NCBI RefSeq assembly: GCF_019655335.1
Contig: NZ_BPFD01000051.1
Span: forward strand, 1 to 34,402
DNA: 34,402 nt
Reading direction: 5' to 3'
Source of the DNA: Shewanella hafniensis
Lineage (GTDB): Bacteria > Pseudomonadota > Gammaproteobacteria > Enterobacterales > Shewanellaceae
This document shows, piece after piece, positions 26,410-34,402 of the stretch (within the stretch, counting starts at the first letter, position 1; every line of letters starts with the position of its first letter). A program made the translations under genes and the position numbers. Under the pieces are notes generated by a model that was not told where the DNA came from, searched no databases, and was given only the letters and a program-made list of their open reading frames with translations.

Positions 26410-28055
26410 CCCTTGCCAGTATCCGCCGTGGTTACCATGTCATCAAGACCTTGCTTCAGTACGGGTTAGATGACGTATTGCCGCCAAAGATGACACCTTG
26501 GTACTTTAAACTCGCCCGTAATAGTCTGTTCTGGATCCGCAATAAGCATAAGAATAAGCCCGGTGGCGAACGCTTAAAATTGGCGATGCAGGAACTCGGC
26601 CCCGTTTATATTAAGCTTGGGCAAATGCTCTCGACCCGCCGCGATTTACTCAGCGATGAATGGGCCAGTGAATTGGCCATGCTGCAGGACAAGGTGCCGC
26701 CCTTTGATGGCGCGCTTGCTCGCCAAGCAATTGAAGCTGAACTAAAAGCACCAATTGAATCCCTATTCGATGACTTTAATGAAACACCGCTGGCCTCAGC
26801 CTCTATTTCGCAGGTGCATACCGCGACCCTGAAATCTAACGGCAAAGACGTCGTACTTAAGGTGCTACGGCCGAATGTAGAAGCTAAAATTCAGGCCGAT
26901 CTGCAGTTGATGTCGCAAACGGCCAAGGTCATCGATTATCTCCTCGGTGAAGGTAATCGGCTGCGCCCTGCTGAAGTGATTGAAGATTACCGCGTGACCA
27001 TTTTAGGCGAGTTAAACCTTAAGCTCGAAGCCTTAAATGCAGTCAAGCTACGCAATAACTTCCTCGACTCAGATGCGCTCTATGTGCCTTATGTGTATGA
27101 AGAGTTTTGCTATCCGCGCCTAATGGTGATGGAGCGCATTTACGGAATTTCGGTCTCGGATATTGCCGCCCTTAAAGCGCAAGGCACCAACTTTAAGTTA
27201 TTGGCTGAGCGTGGTGTAGAGCTGTTTTTCACCCAAGTGTTCCGTGATAACTTTTTCCATGCCGACATGCATCCGGGCAATATCTTTATTTCCCGCGATC
27301 ATCCCGAGAACCCTTACTACATTGGCCTCGATTGCGGCATCATGGGCACACTCAGCGAAGTGGATAAACGCTATCTCGCCGAGAATTTCCTCGCCTTCTT
27401 TAATCGCGATTATCACCGAATCGCCCAACTCTATATTGAGTCTGGCTGGGTGTCTGAAAAAACCGATCTACAAGCTTTTGAACAGGCGATCAAAGTGGTG
27501 TGTGAACCTATGTTCAACAAACCACTCGATGAGATCTCCTTTGGCCATGTGTTGCTGGAACTATTCCGTACCGCACGCCACTTCGATATCGTGGTACAGC
27601 CGCAATTAGTATTGCTAGAAAAAACCTTACTCTATATCGAAGGCTTAGGTCGTCAGCTGTATCCGCAGTTGGATTTATGGCAAACCGCTAAACCGTTTTT
27701 AGAGCAGTGGATGGCCGACCAAGTGGGTCCTAAGGCTATGTTTAAAAAGGTATCCACAAAACTGCCATATTGGGCTGATAAACTACCAGAATTCCCTGAA
27801 CTGATTTACGATAACCTTAAATTAGGCAGGAAATTGCTGAGTTCTCAGCAACAAATGCTAGATAAGTATTTGAAATACCAGCAGCAGGCACACAAGAGTA
27901 ACTACTTGCTTATCACTTCTGCAGTTTTATTGATCTGTGGCACGTTATTGATCAATAGAGACGCTACACTATGGACCCCTTATGTTTGTCTAATTTCAGG
28001 CATTATATTGTGGTTTGTCGGATGGCGATCTAGGCCAAAGAATCGCAAATTTTAG
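26406..28055 (+). CDS. ubiB: Ubiquinone biosynthesis protein UbiB (ABC1/ADCK family)
   Basis: A 549-residue protein-kinase-like ATPase. KLGQ (70-73) is the KxGQ motif, the Ala-rich loop is ASASISQVH (130-138), and HADMHPGN (285-292) and DCGIMG (309-314) provide the remaining ATP and metal motifs. Two hydrophobic C-terminal helices anchor it in the inner membrane. It supports the Ubi complex rather than acting as a hydroxylase. The start codon overlaps the ubiJ stop. The tat genes follow 59 bases downstream. Confidence 0.96.
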   Translation: MTLASIRRGYHVIKTLLQYGLDDVLPPKMTPWYFKLARNSLFWIRNKHKNKPGGERLKLAMQELGPVYIKLGQMLSTRRDLLSDEWASELAMLQDKVPPFDGALARQAIEAELKAPIESLFDDFNETPLASASISQVHTATLKSNGKDVVLKVLRPNVEAKIQADLQLMSQTAKVIDYLLGEGNRLRPAEVIEDYRVTILGELNLKLEALNAVKLRNNFLDSDALYVPYVYEEFCYPRLMVMERIYGISVSDIAALKAQGTNFKLLAERGVELFFTQVFRDNFFHADMHPGNIFISRDHPENPYYIGLDCGIMGTLSEVDKRYLAENFLAFFNRDYHRIAQLYIESGWVSEKTDLQAFEQAIKVVCEPMFNKPLDEISFGHVLLELFRTARHFDIVVQPQLVLLEKTLLYIEGLGRQLYPQLDLWQTAKPFLEQWMADQVGPKAMFKKVSTKLPYWADKLPEFPELIYDNLKLGRKLLSSQQQMLDKYLKYQQQAHKSNYLLITSAVLLICGTLLINRDATLWTPYVCLISGIILWFVGWRSRPKNRKF

Positions 28056-28114
28056 CTAGCACTAATTAATCATAGGTTCATAATAGAACCGATATCAATT
28101 AAGAGGATACCTTC

Positions 28115-28354
28115 ATGGGTGGTATTAGTATTTGGCAACTTCTTATCGTTGCGTTAATCGTTGTTTTGTTGTTTGGAACTAAGAAATTACGCTCTTTGGG
28201 CGGCGATTTAGGTGGTGCGGTGAAAGGCTTCAAAAACGCCATGTCTTCAGAAGAAGATAAAAAGGCATTAGAAGACACCGAAGCGGCTAAAACAGCACAA
28301 ACGACTCAACAGGCGACTGAAAAGAAACCTGAGTCTAACAAAGAACAGGCGTAA
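28115..28354 (+). CDS. tatA: Sec-independent protein translocase subunit TatA
   Basis: A 79-residue protein. One N-terminal helix (about 4-22) is followed by an FGTKKL hinge and an amphipathic helix (GGDLGGAVKGFKNAM), the standard TatA form. The C-terminus is charged and flexible. AGAGG lies upstream of the ATG. Its position with tatB and tatC downstream of ubiB matches E. coli. It forms the translocation pore or weakens the membrane for folded twin-arginine substrates. Confidence 0.96.
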   Translation: MGGISIWQLLIVALIVVLLFGTKKLRSLGGDLGGAVKGFKNAMSSEEDKKALEDTEAAKTAQTTQQATEKKPESNKEQA

Positions 28355-28360
28355 CTCTTT

Positions 28361-28861
28361 ATGTTTGACGGTATCGGCTTTATGGAGCTGCTGCTGATCG
28401 GTGTTTTGGGGCTAGTGGTTCTTGGCCCCGAACGTCTACCGGTTGCGGTACGTTCGGTAACGAGTTGGATCCGTGCGATGAAACGCATGGCAAACTCGGT
28501 AAAAGAAGAACTTGAGCAGGAGTTGAAGATCGAGCAGTTGCATGCCGATCTAAAAAAAGCTGAGAGTAAAGGTTTATCTAACCTCTCGCCGGAACTCAAA
28601 GAGTCTATTGAACAACTGAAGCAAGCGGCACAGTCAGTGAACCGTCCTTATCAAGTTCAGGACCCGGTCAAAGACACGCCTGCGTCAGAGAATCAAATAC
28701 ATTCTCCAGTTGCGGGCACAGTTCACACTAGTTCAGCTCAAGCGAGCCCAGCTAATCCGGCTGCCACAGTAGAGGCGAGTCCAACATCGGCATCTCCCAC
28801 TACGCCAAATGAGCCAACTCAGGGCGCGGATACCCGTTCTAACCCGAAAGCCAACGGATAA
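28361..28861 (+). CDS. tatB: Sec-independent protein translocase subunit TatB
   Basis: A 166-residue protein. It opens MFDGIGFMELLLIGVLGLVV, with the membrane helix and conserved glutamate E9, followed by LGPERLPVAVRSV and a long amphipathic helix. The tail is rich in Ala, Ser, Pro and Thr and is of low complexity. TatB binds TatC to form the substrate receptor. It begins 6 bases after the tatA stop. Confidence 0.95.
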   Translation: MFDGIGFMELLLIGVLGLVVLGPERLPVAVRSVTSWIRAMKRMANSVKEELEQELKIEQLHADLKKAESKGLSNLSPELKESIEQLKQAAQSVNRPYQVQDPVKDTPASENQIHSPVAGTVHTSSAQASPANPAATVEASPTSASPTTPNEPTQGADTRSNPKANG

Positions 28862-28864
28862 TTC

Positions 28865-29620
28865 ATGTCGCAACAGCAGCCACTTATCAGCCATTTGCTT
28901 GAACTTAGGTCCAAGCTGCTAAAATCCATTGCCAGCGTGTTATTAGTGTTCATTTGCAGCGTGTACTGGGCAAATGACATTTACCATTATATGGCAATAC
29001 CTTTAATGCAATCTTTACCCCTTGGTGGCAGCATGATTGCGACTGATGTCGCAGCCCCTTTCTTCGCGCCTTTTAAATTGACCTTAGTATTATCGTTTTT
29101 TGTCGCAGTGCCCTATGTGTTGTTCCAGATCTGGTCTTTTGTCGCACCGGGTTTATACAAGCATGAAAAACGTTTAGTGATGCCTCTGCTGTTTAGCAGC
29201 ACCTTATTGTTTTATCTCGGCATCGCCTTCGCTTATTACATAGTGTTCCCCGTCGTTTTTGGCTTCTTCGCCAATACTGCACCTGAGGGTGTACAAGTCG
29301 CGACTGACATTACCAGTTACCTTGATTTCGTCTTGAAGCTGTTCTTTGCCTTCGGCCTGTCCTTTGAAATCCCTATTGCCGTTGTTTTACTCTGTTGGGC
29401 GGGCGTGACAACACCTGAAGATCTCAAGCAAAAACGTCCTTATATCGTTGTGGGCGCTTTCGTTGTAGGCATGTTATTAACCCCACCGGATGTAATTTCC
29501 CAGACTATGCTTGCGGTACCAATGCTGTTATTGTTCGAAGGCGGTTTATTAGCGGCTCGTTTCTACAGTAAGCAAGGTGATGACGAGTCAGACGAAGATA
29601 GCGAACAAACAAACGACTAA
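28865..29620 (+). CDS. tatC: Sec-independent protein translocase subunit TatC
   Basis: A 251-residue polytopic membrane protein with six transmembrane helices. The family signatures are LISHLLELRSKLLKS at the start, FAPFKL, SFVAPGLYKHEKR and the PPDVISQ loop. It recognises the twin-arginine signal. It starts 3 bases after the tatB stop. The C-terminal tail is acidic. Its presence completes the Tat translocase. Confidence 0.97.
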   Translation: MSQQQPLISHLLELRSKLLKSIASVLLVFICSVYWANDIYHYMAIPLMQSLPLGGSMIATDVAAPFFAPFKLTLVLSFFVAVPYVLFQIWSFVAPGLYKHEKRLVMPLLFSSTLLFYLGIAFAYYIVFPVVFGFFANTAPEGVQVATDITSYLDFVLKLFFAFGLSFEIPIAVVLLCWAGVTTPEDLKQKRPYIVVGAFVVGMLLTPPDVISQTMLAVPMLLLFEGGLLAARFYSKQGDDESDEDSEQTND

Positions 29621-29665
29621 CGTCCTCGATGGCGTTAGGGGAATAATATAATAAGGAACATTCTC

Positions 29666-30193
29666 ATGCGCTTAACTCTTATGGCAGCAGCAATTATGCT
29701 GGTATCAGTCCAAGCAAATGCCAGCATTGAACAACAGTTAACCCAATGTGCTGCAACCGCCGATAAACTCGACCGCTTAATTTGTTATGACAAGCTAGCC
29801 GAGAGTGTCAAAGGCGTAACCCCAGCCTTGGCGAGCACTCAAGTTGCGCCAGCGACTGTAGCGACCGTTGTAGCCCCGACTGCTGTAGCAGTAGCGGCCA
29901 CCGCACCACAAGCGGCAGCGGCTAATATTGTCGATGACTTTGGAATGGAAGCTAAGCGCGTTCAAGAGAATACTGTCGATAAAATTTATCTTGAAGTACA
30001 GTCTATTACAGAAGATCCCTACGGTGCTATCAAAGTAACATTCACTAACGGTCAGGTATGGAAACAAACTGACGGCCGTAAGTTCAGCCTAAAGCAAGGC
30101 GAAAAAGTCTACATTGAAAAAGCAGCCCTAGGCTCTTTCTTAATGGGTACTGATAATCGCAATGCTAAAGCACGGGTGAAACGCCTAAACTAA
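29666..30193 (+). CDS. Exported hypothetical protein between tatC and tatD
   Basis: A 175-residue protein with a signal peptide (cleavage near ANA-SI). The first part has the pattern CAATADKLDRLICYDKLA, a C...RLxCYD motif found in several small periplasmic proteins, such as the type VI-associated VasI group. A Val/Ala/Pro/Thr-rich linker (about 55-85) leads to a C-terminal domain with FTNGQVWKQ and GEKVYIEKAALGSFLM. ATG 29666 follows AAGGA. The gene sits in the tat operon and its TAA overlaps the tatD ATG, so translation is coupled. The signal peptide does not have a twin arginine. Function is unknown. Confidence 0.75.
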   Translation: MRLTLMAAAIMLVSVQANASIEQQLTQCAATADKLDRLICYDKLAESVKGVTPALASTQVAPATVATVVAPTAVAVAATAPQAAAANIVDDFGMEAKRVQENTVDKIYLEVQSITEDPYGAIKVTFTNGQVWKQTDGRKFSLKQGEKVYIEKAALGSFLMGTDNRNAKARVKRLN

Positions 30194-30996
30194 TGCCCTC
30201 ATACATAGATATCGCTGTCAATTTACTTGGCAGCGCACTCGAACCAGACACAGCATCAATAATACAAGCGGCGGCGGACCAAGGGGTTTCGCCGTTAATT
30301 GTTATTGGCAGCGATTTATCTGAAAGTGCAGCAGCAATTGCTATCTGCGAACAATATCCTAATCAACTTTATTGTACTGCTGGTGTGCATCCTCACCATG
30401 CCAGTGGCTGGCAAGCAGACTCAAGCAAGCGACAAGCCGAACTCTGCCAAGCACCACAAGTGGTTGCCGTTGGCGAATGTGGCTTAGACTACAATCGTGA
30501 TTTCTCTCCTCGACCCATACAGCGCCAAGCATTTATTGCCCAACTCGCCTTAGCGGCTGAATTGCAAATGCCCGTGCTGATGCACGAACGTGATGCTCAC
30601 GCAGACTTTATTGCAATCCTGCGGGAATATCGCCCGCAGCTTAGTGGCGCGCTTTTGCATTGTTTCACTGGCACTCACGCCCAAATGGAAGCCTATATCG
30701 ACCTCGATTTACACTTAGGCATTACAGGCTGGGTTTGCGATGAAAGACGCGGCCAAGAATTGGCGCAGCTGGTGCCATTTATCCCACAGAATCGTATTTT
30801 AATCGAAACAGATAGCCCGTACTTATTGCCTCGTAGCATGCGGCCTAAACCTAAATCGAGTAAGAACAAGCCCGAATATCTCCCCTATATTGCGAACTAT
30901 ATTGCAAATCTGCGCGGTGAAAGCGCTGATGAGTTTGCAGCGCGTTGCTACCAGAATAGCTTAGCCTTTTTTAATTTGGACCGAGTCCATGCTTAA
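30193..30996 (+). CDS. tatD: TatD-family metal-dependent deoxyribonuclease
   Basis: A 267-residue TIM-barrel hydrolase. It aligns along its length with E. coli TatD: DIAVNL at the N-terminus, TAGVHPHHAS, AVGECGLDYNRDF, MPVLMHERDAH, LLHCFTGT, GITGWVCDERRG and ETDSPYLLPR. The metal-binding histidines and acids are present. TatD is a 3'-5' DNase/RNase and is not needed for export. Its start overlaps the previous stop by one base, and its end overlaps the next gene's start by 8 bases. Confidence 0.94.
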   Translation: MPSYIDIAVNLLGSALEPDTASIIQAAADQGVSPLIVIGSDLSESAAAIAICEQYPNQLYCTAGVHPHHASGWQADSSKRQAELCQAPQVVAVGECGLDYNRDFSPRPIQRQAFIAQLALAAELQMPVLMHERDAHADFIAILREYRPQLSGALLHCFTGTHAQMEAYIDLDLHLGITGWVCDERRGQELAQLVPFIPQNRILIETDSPYLLPRSMRPKPKSSKNKPEYLPYIANYIANLRGESADEFAARCYQNSLAFFNLDRVHA

Positions 30997-32875
30997 ACGG
31001 AACTCGTCACTTATTCTCTTACTGTGGCTGTGGATGTGTTCAACATCTTCATTCGCAACCCTATTAAGCATTGATGAATCCACAACGACACCGCTAAACC
31101 TTACACCTTGGTTGATGGTGAGCCACCCAGCTTCGGCGAAGGAGTTTACCGAGATCCAAGCCTTGCCAAAAACGGATTGGCATAACTTCACCAGTAAAGA
31201 CATTCAAAAACTCAGCGGCCATGATTTTTGGCTCAGTTTCAGCTTAACCAGCCCAGACGATGCACTTTCACGTATTTTAGCGTTAGATAATCCCCTGTTA
31301 GACAAGGTCACTATCTACCATTTAATCAATAATAAGCTCGCTAATACTGTGCTAATGGGCGACACCTTTCCCTATAACGAACGACCATTTTTGAGCAATA
31401 TCTTCCTGTATCCATTTAAACTCAACATGGATGATACCCATACTTTTTATTTGCATATTCAAACTGAAGGCAGCGCTGCGATATCGTTAAACCTCTGGTC
31501 ATCTAATGACTTAGCCCAGATTGCCGAATCCACCGCCGTCGAACATGGCTTTCAACTCGGCGTACTGGCCGCGATTGGTATCTTTAGCCTCTTTATTGCC
31601 ATTGCATCGGGCTCATTCAGTTACAGCTATTATTCCGGCTACGTGCTCAGCATGACCTTGCTAGTCGCTACCATCAACGGTTTTGCCTTTCGATTCCTCT
31701 GGCCAAATTGGCCGATATTACAGCAAGTTATGGTGCCATTTTTACTGCCAATCGTTATGGCGTTTGCGCTGATGTTTACCGAAAAAATATTACAGCTCAA
31801 ATATTTAAACCGCCGCATGCTATTAACTTGCCGCTACAGCGCTGTGTATATCCTCTGTGTTGGACTCACCACACCATTTATCCAATATGGCACAGCGCTC
31901 TATATCGAGATCATTTCCGTTGCAGTGCTCAGCCTAGTCCTGATGGTCTTTGCCATTAGTCAGGCTATCAATGGCCATAAACTGGCACGTATGTACACTA
32001 TTGGCTGGGTGAGTATGCTGACAGGAGCTTGCATCAGTAGCTTGCTATATCTCAGCGTGATTGACCTCAACTTAAAACCGCAAACCCCTGTCATGCTCGG
32101 CCTGACATTTGAAATCATCTTTATGTCTTTGGTACTTGCCATCCGTTATAACGATGAGCGCAAAGCTAAACTGCGTATCCAGCAAGAAGCCTTGAAACAA
32201 GCACAGAAAATTCGTAGTGCGCGGGAAGAAGCCCTAAAATCAGAAGCCGAGAGCAATGAGAAACTCGAACAAATGGTACAAGAGCGTACTTTAGAACTTG
32301 AAATCACCCTCAGAGAATTGCATGAGGTGAATCAAAAGCTCACCGAACAAAGCACTATCGACAGTTTAACTGGGGTCAAAAACCGCAGTGCTTTCGATAA
32401 ACGTTTGATTGCAGAAAGCAGGATCAGTCGCAGGCAAGAAACACCAATAGCCCTGTTGATGCTCGATATCGATCGCTTCAAGCTGATCAACGATAGATTC
32501 GGCCATCTTGCAGGCGATGAAGCCTTACGAACCATTGCCCAAACATTACAGCAACATTTAAAGCGGCCAACGGATCTCGTATCACGTTATGGAGGCGAGG
32601 AGTTTGCTATCATCCTGCCTAATACAGCAGAAGATGGTGCACTCCAAGTCGCTGAAACGATAAGAGACGCAGTTGCATCTATCAATTTCGAATGGGAAGG
32701 TGTAGCGATACCTTTGACTATCAGTATCGGAGTCAGTGCCGATATCGTCACTAACGATCAACACAGCACCAAATTATTAGAACAAGCGGATAAAGCCCTC
32801 TACCAAGCGAAAAATGGTGGACGTAATCAAGTCAGCTTATTTTCATCAGTTCAAGCAGGACCAGTACCTAATTAG
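30989..32875 (+). CDS. Diguanylate cyclase with 7TMR-DISM sensor region
   Basis: A 628-residue membrane signalling protein. It has a signal peptide (about 1-24), a periplasmic 7TMR-DISM extracellular domain (about 30-180), seven hydrophobic helices (about 185-385), a coiled coil (about 390-450) and a GGDEF domain. The active site is GGEEF (G535), with an RPTD inhibitory site at 526-529, so an active, feedback-inhibited cyclase producing c-di-GMP is expected. It overlaps tatD by 8 bases, and hemB starts 9 bases after its stop. The ligand sensed by the outer domain is unknown. Confidence 0.92.
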   Translation: MLKRNSSLILLLWLWMCSTSSFATLLSIDESTTTPLNLTPWLMVSHPASAKEFTEIQALPKTDWHNFTSKDIQKLSGHDFWLSFSLTSPDDALSRILALDNPLLDKVTIYHLINNKLANTVLMGDTFPYNERPFLSNIFLYPFKLNMDDTHTFYLHIQTEGSAAISLNLWSSNDLAQIAESTAVEHGFQLGVLAAIGIFSLFIAIASGSFSYSYYSGYVLSMTLLVATINGFAFRFLWPNWPILQQVMVPFLLPIVMAFALMFTEKILQLKYLNRRMLLTCRYSAVYILCVGLTTPFIQYGTALYIEIISVAVLSLVLMVFAISQAINGHKLARMYTIGWVSMLTGACISSLLYLSVIDLNLKPQTPVMLGLTFEIIFMSLVLAIRYNDERKAKLRIQQEALKQAQKIRSAREEALKSEAESNEKLEQMVQERTLELEITLRELHEVNQKLTEQSTIDSLTGVKNRSAFDKRLIAESRISRRQETPIALLMLDIDRFKLINDRFGHLAGDEALRTIAQTLQQHLKRPTDLVSRYGGEEFAIILPNTAEDGALQVAETIRDAVASINFEWEGVAIPLTISIGVSADIVTNDQHSTKLLEQADKALYQAKNGGRNQVSLFSSVQAGPVPN

Positions 32876-32884
32876 GAGTCAAAT

Positions 32885-33892
32885 GTGAATATCATTACCA
32901 GTGCCTTCCCTCAGCGTAGAATGCGCCGCATGCGTAAACATGATTTTAGCCGTCGTCTCATGGCTGAAAATCAGCTGACGGTCAACGACCTGATTTATCC
33001 CATGTTTGTTCTAGAAGGCACCAATCGCAGTGAAAAGATCGCCTCTATGCCAGGTATTGAACGTTACTCAATCGATTTACTACTAAAAGAAGCCGAAGAA
33101 CTGGTTGAGTTAGGCATCCCATTAATTGCGCTCTTCCCTGTGACGCCTGCAGAGAAAAAGACCTTAATGGCAGAAGAAGCTTATAATGCCGATGCCTTAG
33201 TGCAACGTGCTGTACGTGAGCTTAAAAAAGCCTTTCCACAGCTTGGCATCATGACAGACGTAGCATTGGACCCCTTCACCACTCATGGTCAAGACGGCAT
33301 CATAGATGAGACTGGCTACATCCTAAACGACATCACTACCGAGATTTTAGTGAAGCAAGCATTATCACACGCCGAAGCCGGTGCAGACATAGTTGCACCG
33401 TCAGACATGATGGATGGCCGCATAGGCGCTATTCGCCAAGCCTTAGAAGCAGCAGGCCACGTAAACACCCAAATAATGGCTTACTCAGCAAAATACTCTT
33501 CGAGCTACTACGGCCCATTTCGTGACGCAGTAGGCTCAGCAGGTAATCTCAAAGGTGGCAACAAACACAGCTACCAGATGGATCCAGCAAACAGTGACGA
33601 AGCTCTGCATGAAGTCGCACTCGATATTCAAGAAGGTGCCGACATGGTTATGGTTAAGCCAGGCATGCCGTATTTAGATATAGTGCACCGCGTTAAAACT
33701 GAACTTGCCGTGCCAACATTCGCCTATCAAGTCAGTGGTGAATACGCCATGCACATGGCCGCCATCCAAAATGGTTGGTTAGCCGAAAAAGCCATCGTCA
33801 TGGAATCTCTACTTTGCTTTAAGCGCGCAGGCGCAGACGGTATTTTAACTTACTTCGCTAAACGTGCCGCACAGTGGCTGAAAGAAGCTTAG
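32885..33892 (+). CDS. hemB: Delta-aminolevulinic acid dehydratase (porphobilinogen synthase), magnesium type
   Basis: A 335-residue enzyme that joins two 5-aminolevulinate molecules into porphobilinogen for heme. The Schiff-base lysines are K203 in AYSAKYSSSYYGP and K258 in VMVKPGMPYLD. The region DVALDPFTTHGQDG has A127, D129 and D137 where E. coli HemB has zinc-binding C120, C122 and C130, so this is the zinc-free, magnesium-dependent form, as in Pseudomonas aeruginosa. The start is GTG 32885 with AGGAG 6 bases upstream; the overlapping ATG 32883 reads directly into TGA in another frame. It follows the diguanylate cyclase by 9 bases and ends at a terminator. Confidence 0.96.
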   Translation: MNIITSAFPQRRMRRMRKHDFSRRLMAENQLTVNDLIYPMFVLEGTNRSEKIASMPGIERYSIDLLLKEAEELVELGIPLIALFPVTPAEKKTLMAEEAYNADALVQRAVRELKKAFPQLGIMTDVALDPFTTHGQDGIIDETGYILNDITTEILVKQALSHAEAGADIVAPSDMMDGRIGAIRQALEAAGHVNTQIMAYSAKYSSSYYGPFRDAVGSAGNLKGGNKHSYQMDPANSDEALHEVALDIQEGADMVMVKPGMPYLDIVHRVKTELAVPTFAYQVSGEYAMHMAAIQNGWLAEKAIVMESLLCFKRAGADGILTYFAKRAAQWLKEA

Positions 33893-33921
33893 ACCTCGCG
33901 ATAGCTGTGTATAAATTGAAG

Positions 33922-33947
33922 AAAGCAGCCTTATGGCTGCTTTTTTG
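33922..33947 (+). terminator. Rho-independent terminator after hemB
   Basis: AAAGCAGCC (33922-33930) pairs with GGCTGCTTT (33935-33943) across a 4-base loop, with a T-run to about 33946. It ends the ubi-tat-hemB run. Confidence 0.92.
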
Positions 33948-34056
33948 TATCTAGCCATTGATAACTATCGAGACTAAATCAGCACATTTGGAGTTATGGA
34001 GAGAGTAACCGGAGACAAACCTATAGCAACTTAATGAATTAACTGGTCAGAACATT

Positions 34057-34262
34057 TCACTGGCTAGTACACAACTCTATCACTCTTACTTTCCTCTCAT
34101 TCCATGCGATAGAACACTGCTCGACAATGTCGCCATAGCCACTAACACGACGATTGGCCAACGCATTTTGACGCAGTCATTGCCATACCGGCTCCATCAG
34201 ATTCAACTCCGGTGAATAATACCATTCCGCATTGAAGTCTGATCTAATAGCAAGCAACCCAA
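34057..34262 (-). pseudogene. Remnant of an IS630-family transposase, C-terminal part
   Basis: Read on the minus strand, the frame gives FNAEWYYSPELNLMEPVWQ, then a stop, then LRQNALANRRVSGYGDIVEQ and further to a TGA at 34059-34057. IS630 transposases end with YSPELNPxExVWQWLRQ..LANR. The stop sits exactly where a tryptophan (TGG) is expected, so a TGG to TGA change probably broke the gene. The upstream part is missing: the frame meets a stop near 34265, just before the plus-strand transposase start. The catalytic glutamate region is therefore retained but not the earlier aspartates. It is an old, inactive piece. Confidence 0.65.
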
Positions 34263-34279
34263 CAGCTTAAAATTGGATT

Positions 34280-34402
34280 ATGAAACCTGAAACTGCTGAA
34301 AGTCTGCTTAGCCTCTCCAAAAGAGAAAAAAATCCGCATAAGCGCATGCGATTGCTCGCTGTATCGCTATTTTTGCAATGCCATAACCGCACTCAGGTGG
34401 CA
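34280..34402 (+). mobile_element. IS630-like transposase, N-terminal part, runs off the right edge
   Basis: An open plus-strand frame from ATG 34280 continues to the end of the window (41 residues). It begins MKPETAESLLSLSKREKNPH, and then KRMRLLAVSLFLQCHNRTQV, the start of a helix-turn-helix as found at the N-terminus of IS630-family transposases. A GGA lies just upstream. It faces away from hemB and may have inserted into, or next to, the minus-strand IS630 remnant. The catalytic domain lies outside the window. Confidence 0.6.

Noticed and set aside
28361..28861. TatB tail as a fused extra domain
   Set aside because: The Ala/Ser/Pro/Thr-rich end is a common variable tail in TatB and shows no domain pattern.
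32885..33892. HemB as inactive because zinc cysteines are missing
   Set aside because: Ala/Asp/Asp at these places defines the known magnesium-type enzymes, and both active-site lysines are intact.

Overview
The window looks like chromosomal DNA from a Shewanella-type marine gammaproteobacterium. The evidence is the E. coli-like ubiE-ubiJ-ubiB-tatABC-tatD order followed by a diguanylate cyclase and hemB, a family II pyrophosphatase, a RegBA/PrrBA-type redox two-component pair, and a large secreted M4 protease with PPC and PKD domains. The genus call is inference from gene content and protein similarity; no rRNA, tRNA, CRISPR array or prophage was seen.

Layout. Positions 1-240 hold the start of an IS4-like transposase gene (minus strand) that runs off the left edge, next to a (6-4) photolyase/FeS-cryptochrome gene whose 5' end appears lost. 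A short-chain dehydrogenase follows in the same transcription unit. From 3.0 to 5.3 kb lies a secreted M4 metalloprotease, closed by a strong terminator. A minus-strand operon (8.3 to 5.5 kb) encodes a sugar-nucleotide-reductase-like SDR, a RegB/PrrB-type sensor kinase and a RegA/PrrA-type regulator. A PhoD-like phosphatase gene at 8.5-10.3 kb is split by a frame change with a probable internal loss. Minus-strand genes at 10.3-13.6 kb encode a small anchored protein, an RluA-type pseudouridine synthase, a LON-substrate-binding-domain protein and a patatin-like lipase.

From 13.9 kb there is a TonB-dependent receptor with a perfect 16-bp palindrome in its promoter region, a YhcH/YiaL-type protein, manganese pyrophosphatase, a DedA membrane protein, an alpha/beta hydrolase with a long Pro/Glu/Ala-rich tail, an MJ1255-type glycosyltransferase, a PAP2 phosphatase, a small YgjV/SemiSWEET-like membrane protein, RraA, and an arginase-family enzyme with all six metal ligands. 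The last third (25.0-33.9 kb) is one tightly packed co-directional run: ubiE, ubiJ, ubiB (ubiquinone synthesis), tatA, tatB, tatC (twin-arginine export), a small exported protein, tatD, a 7TM diguanylate cyclase and a magnesium-type hemB, ended by a terminator.

The right edge carries remains of IS630-family elements: a broken C-terminal transposase piece on the minus strand and the start of another transposase on the plus strand. The window is thus mostly conserved core genes with mobile-element scars at both ends. I found no convincing wholly new system. The observations most worth follow-up are the truncated photolyase, the split PhoD gene, the palindromic operator before the TonB receptor, and the variant signature motifs in the RegB-like kinase.
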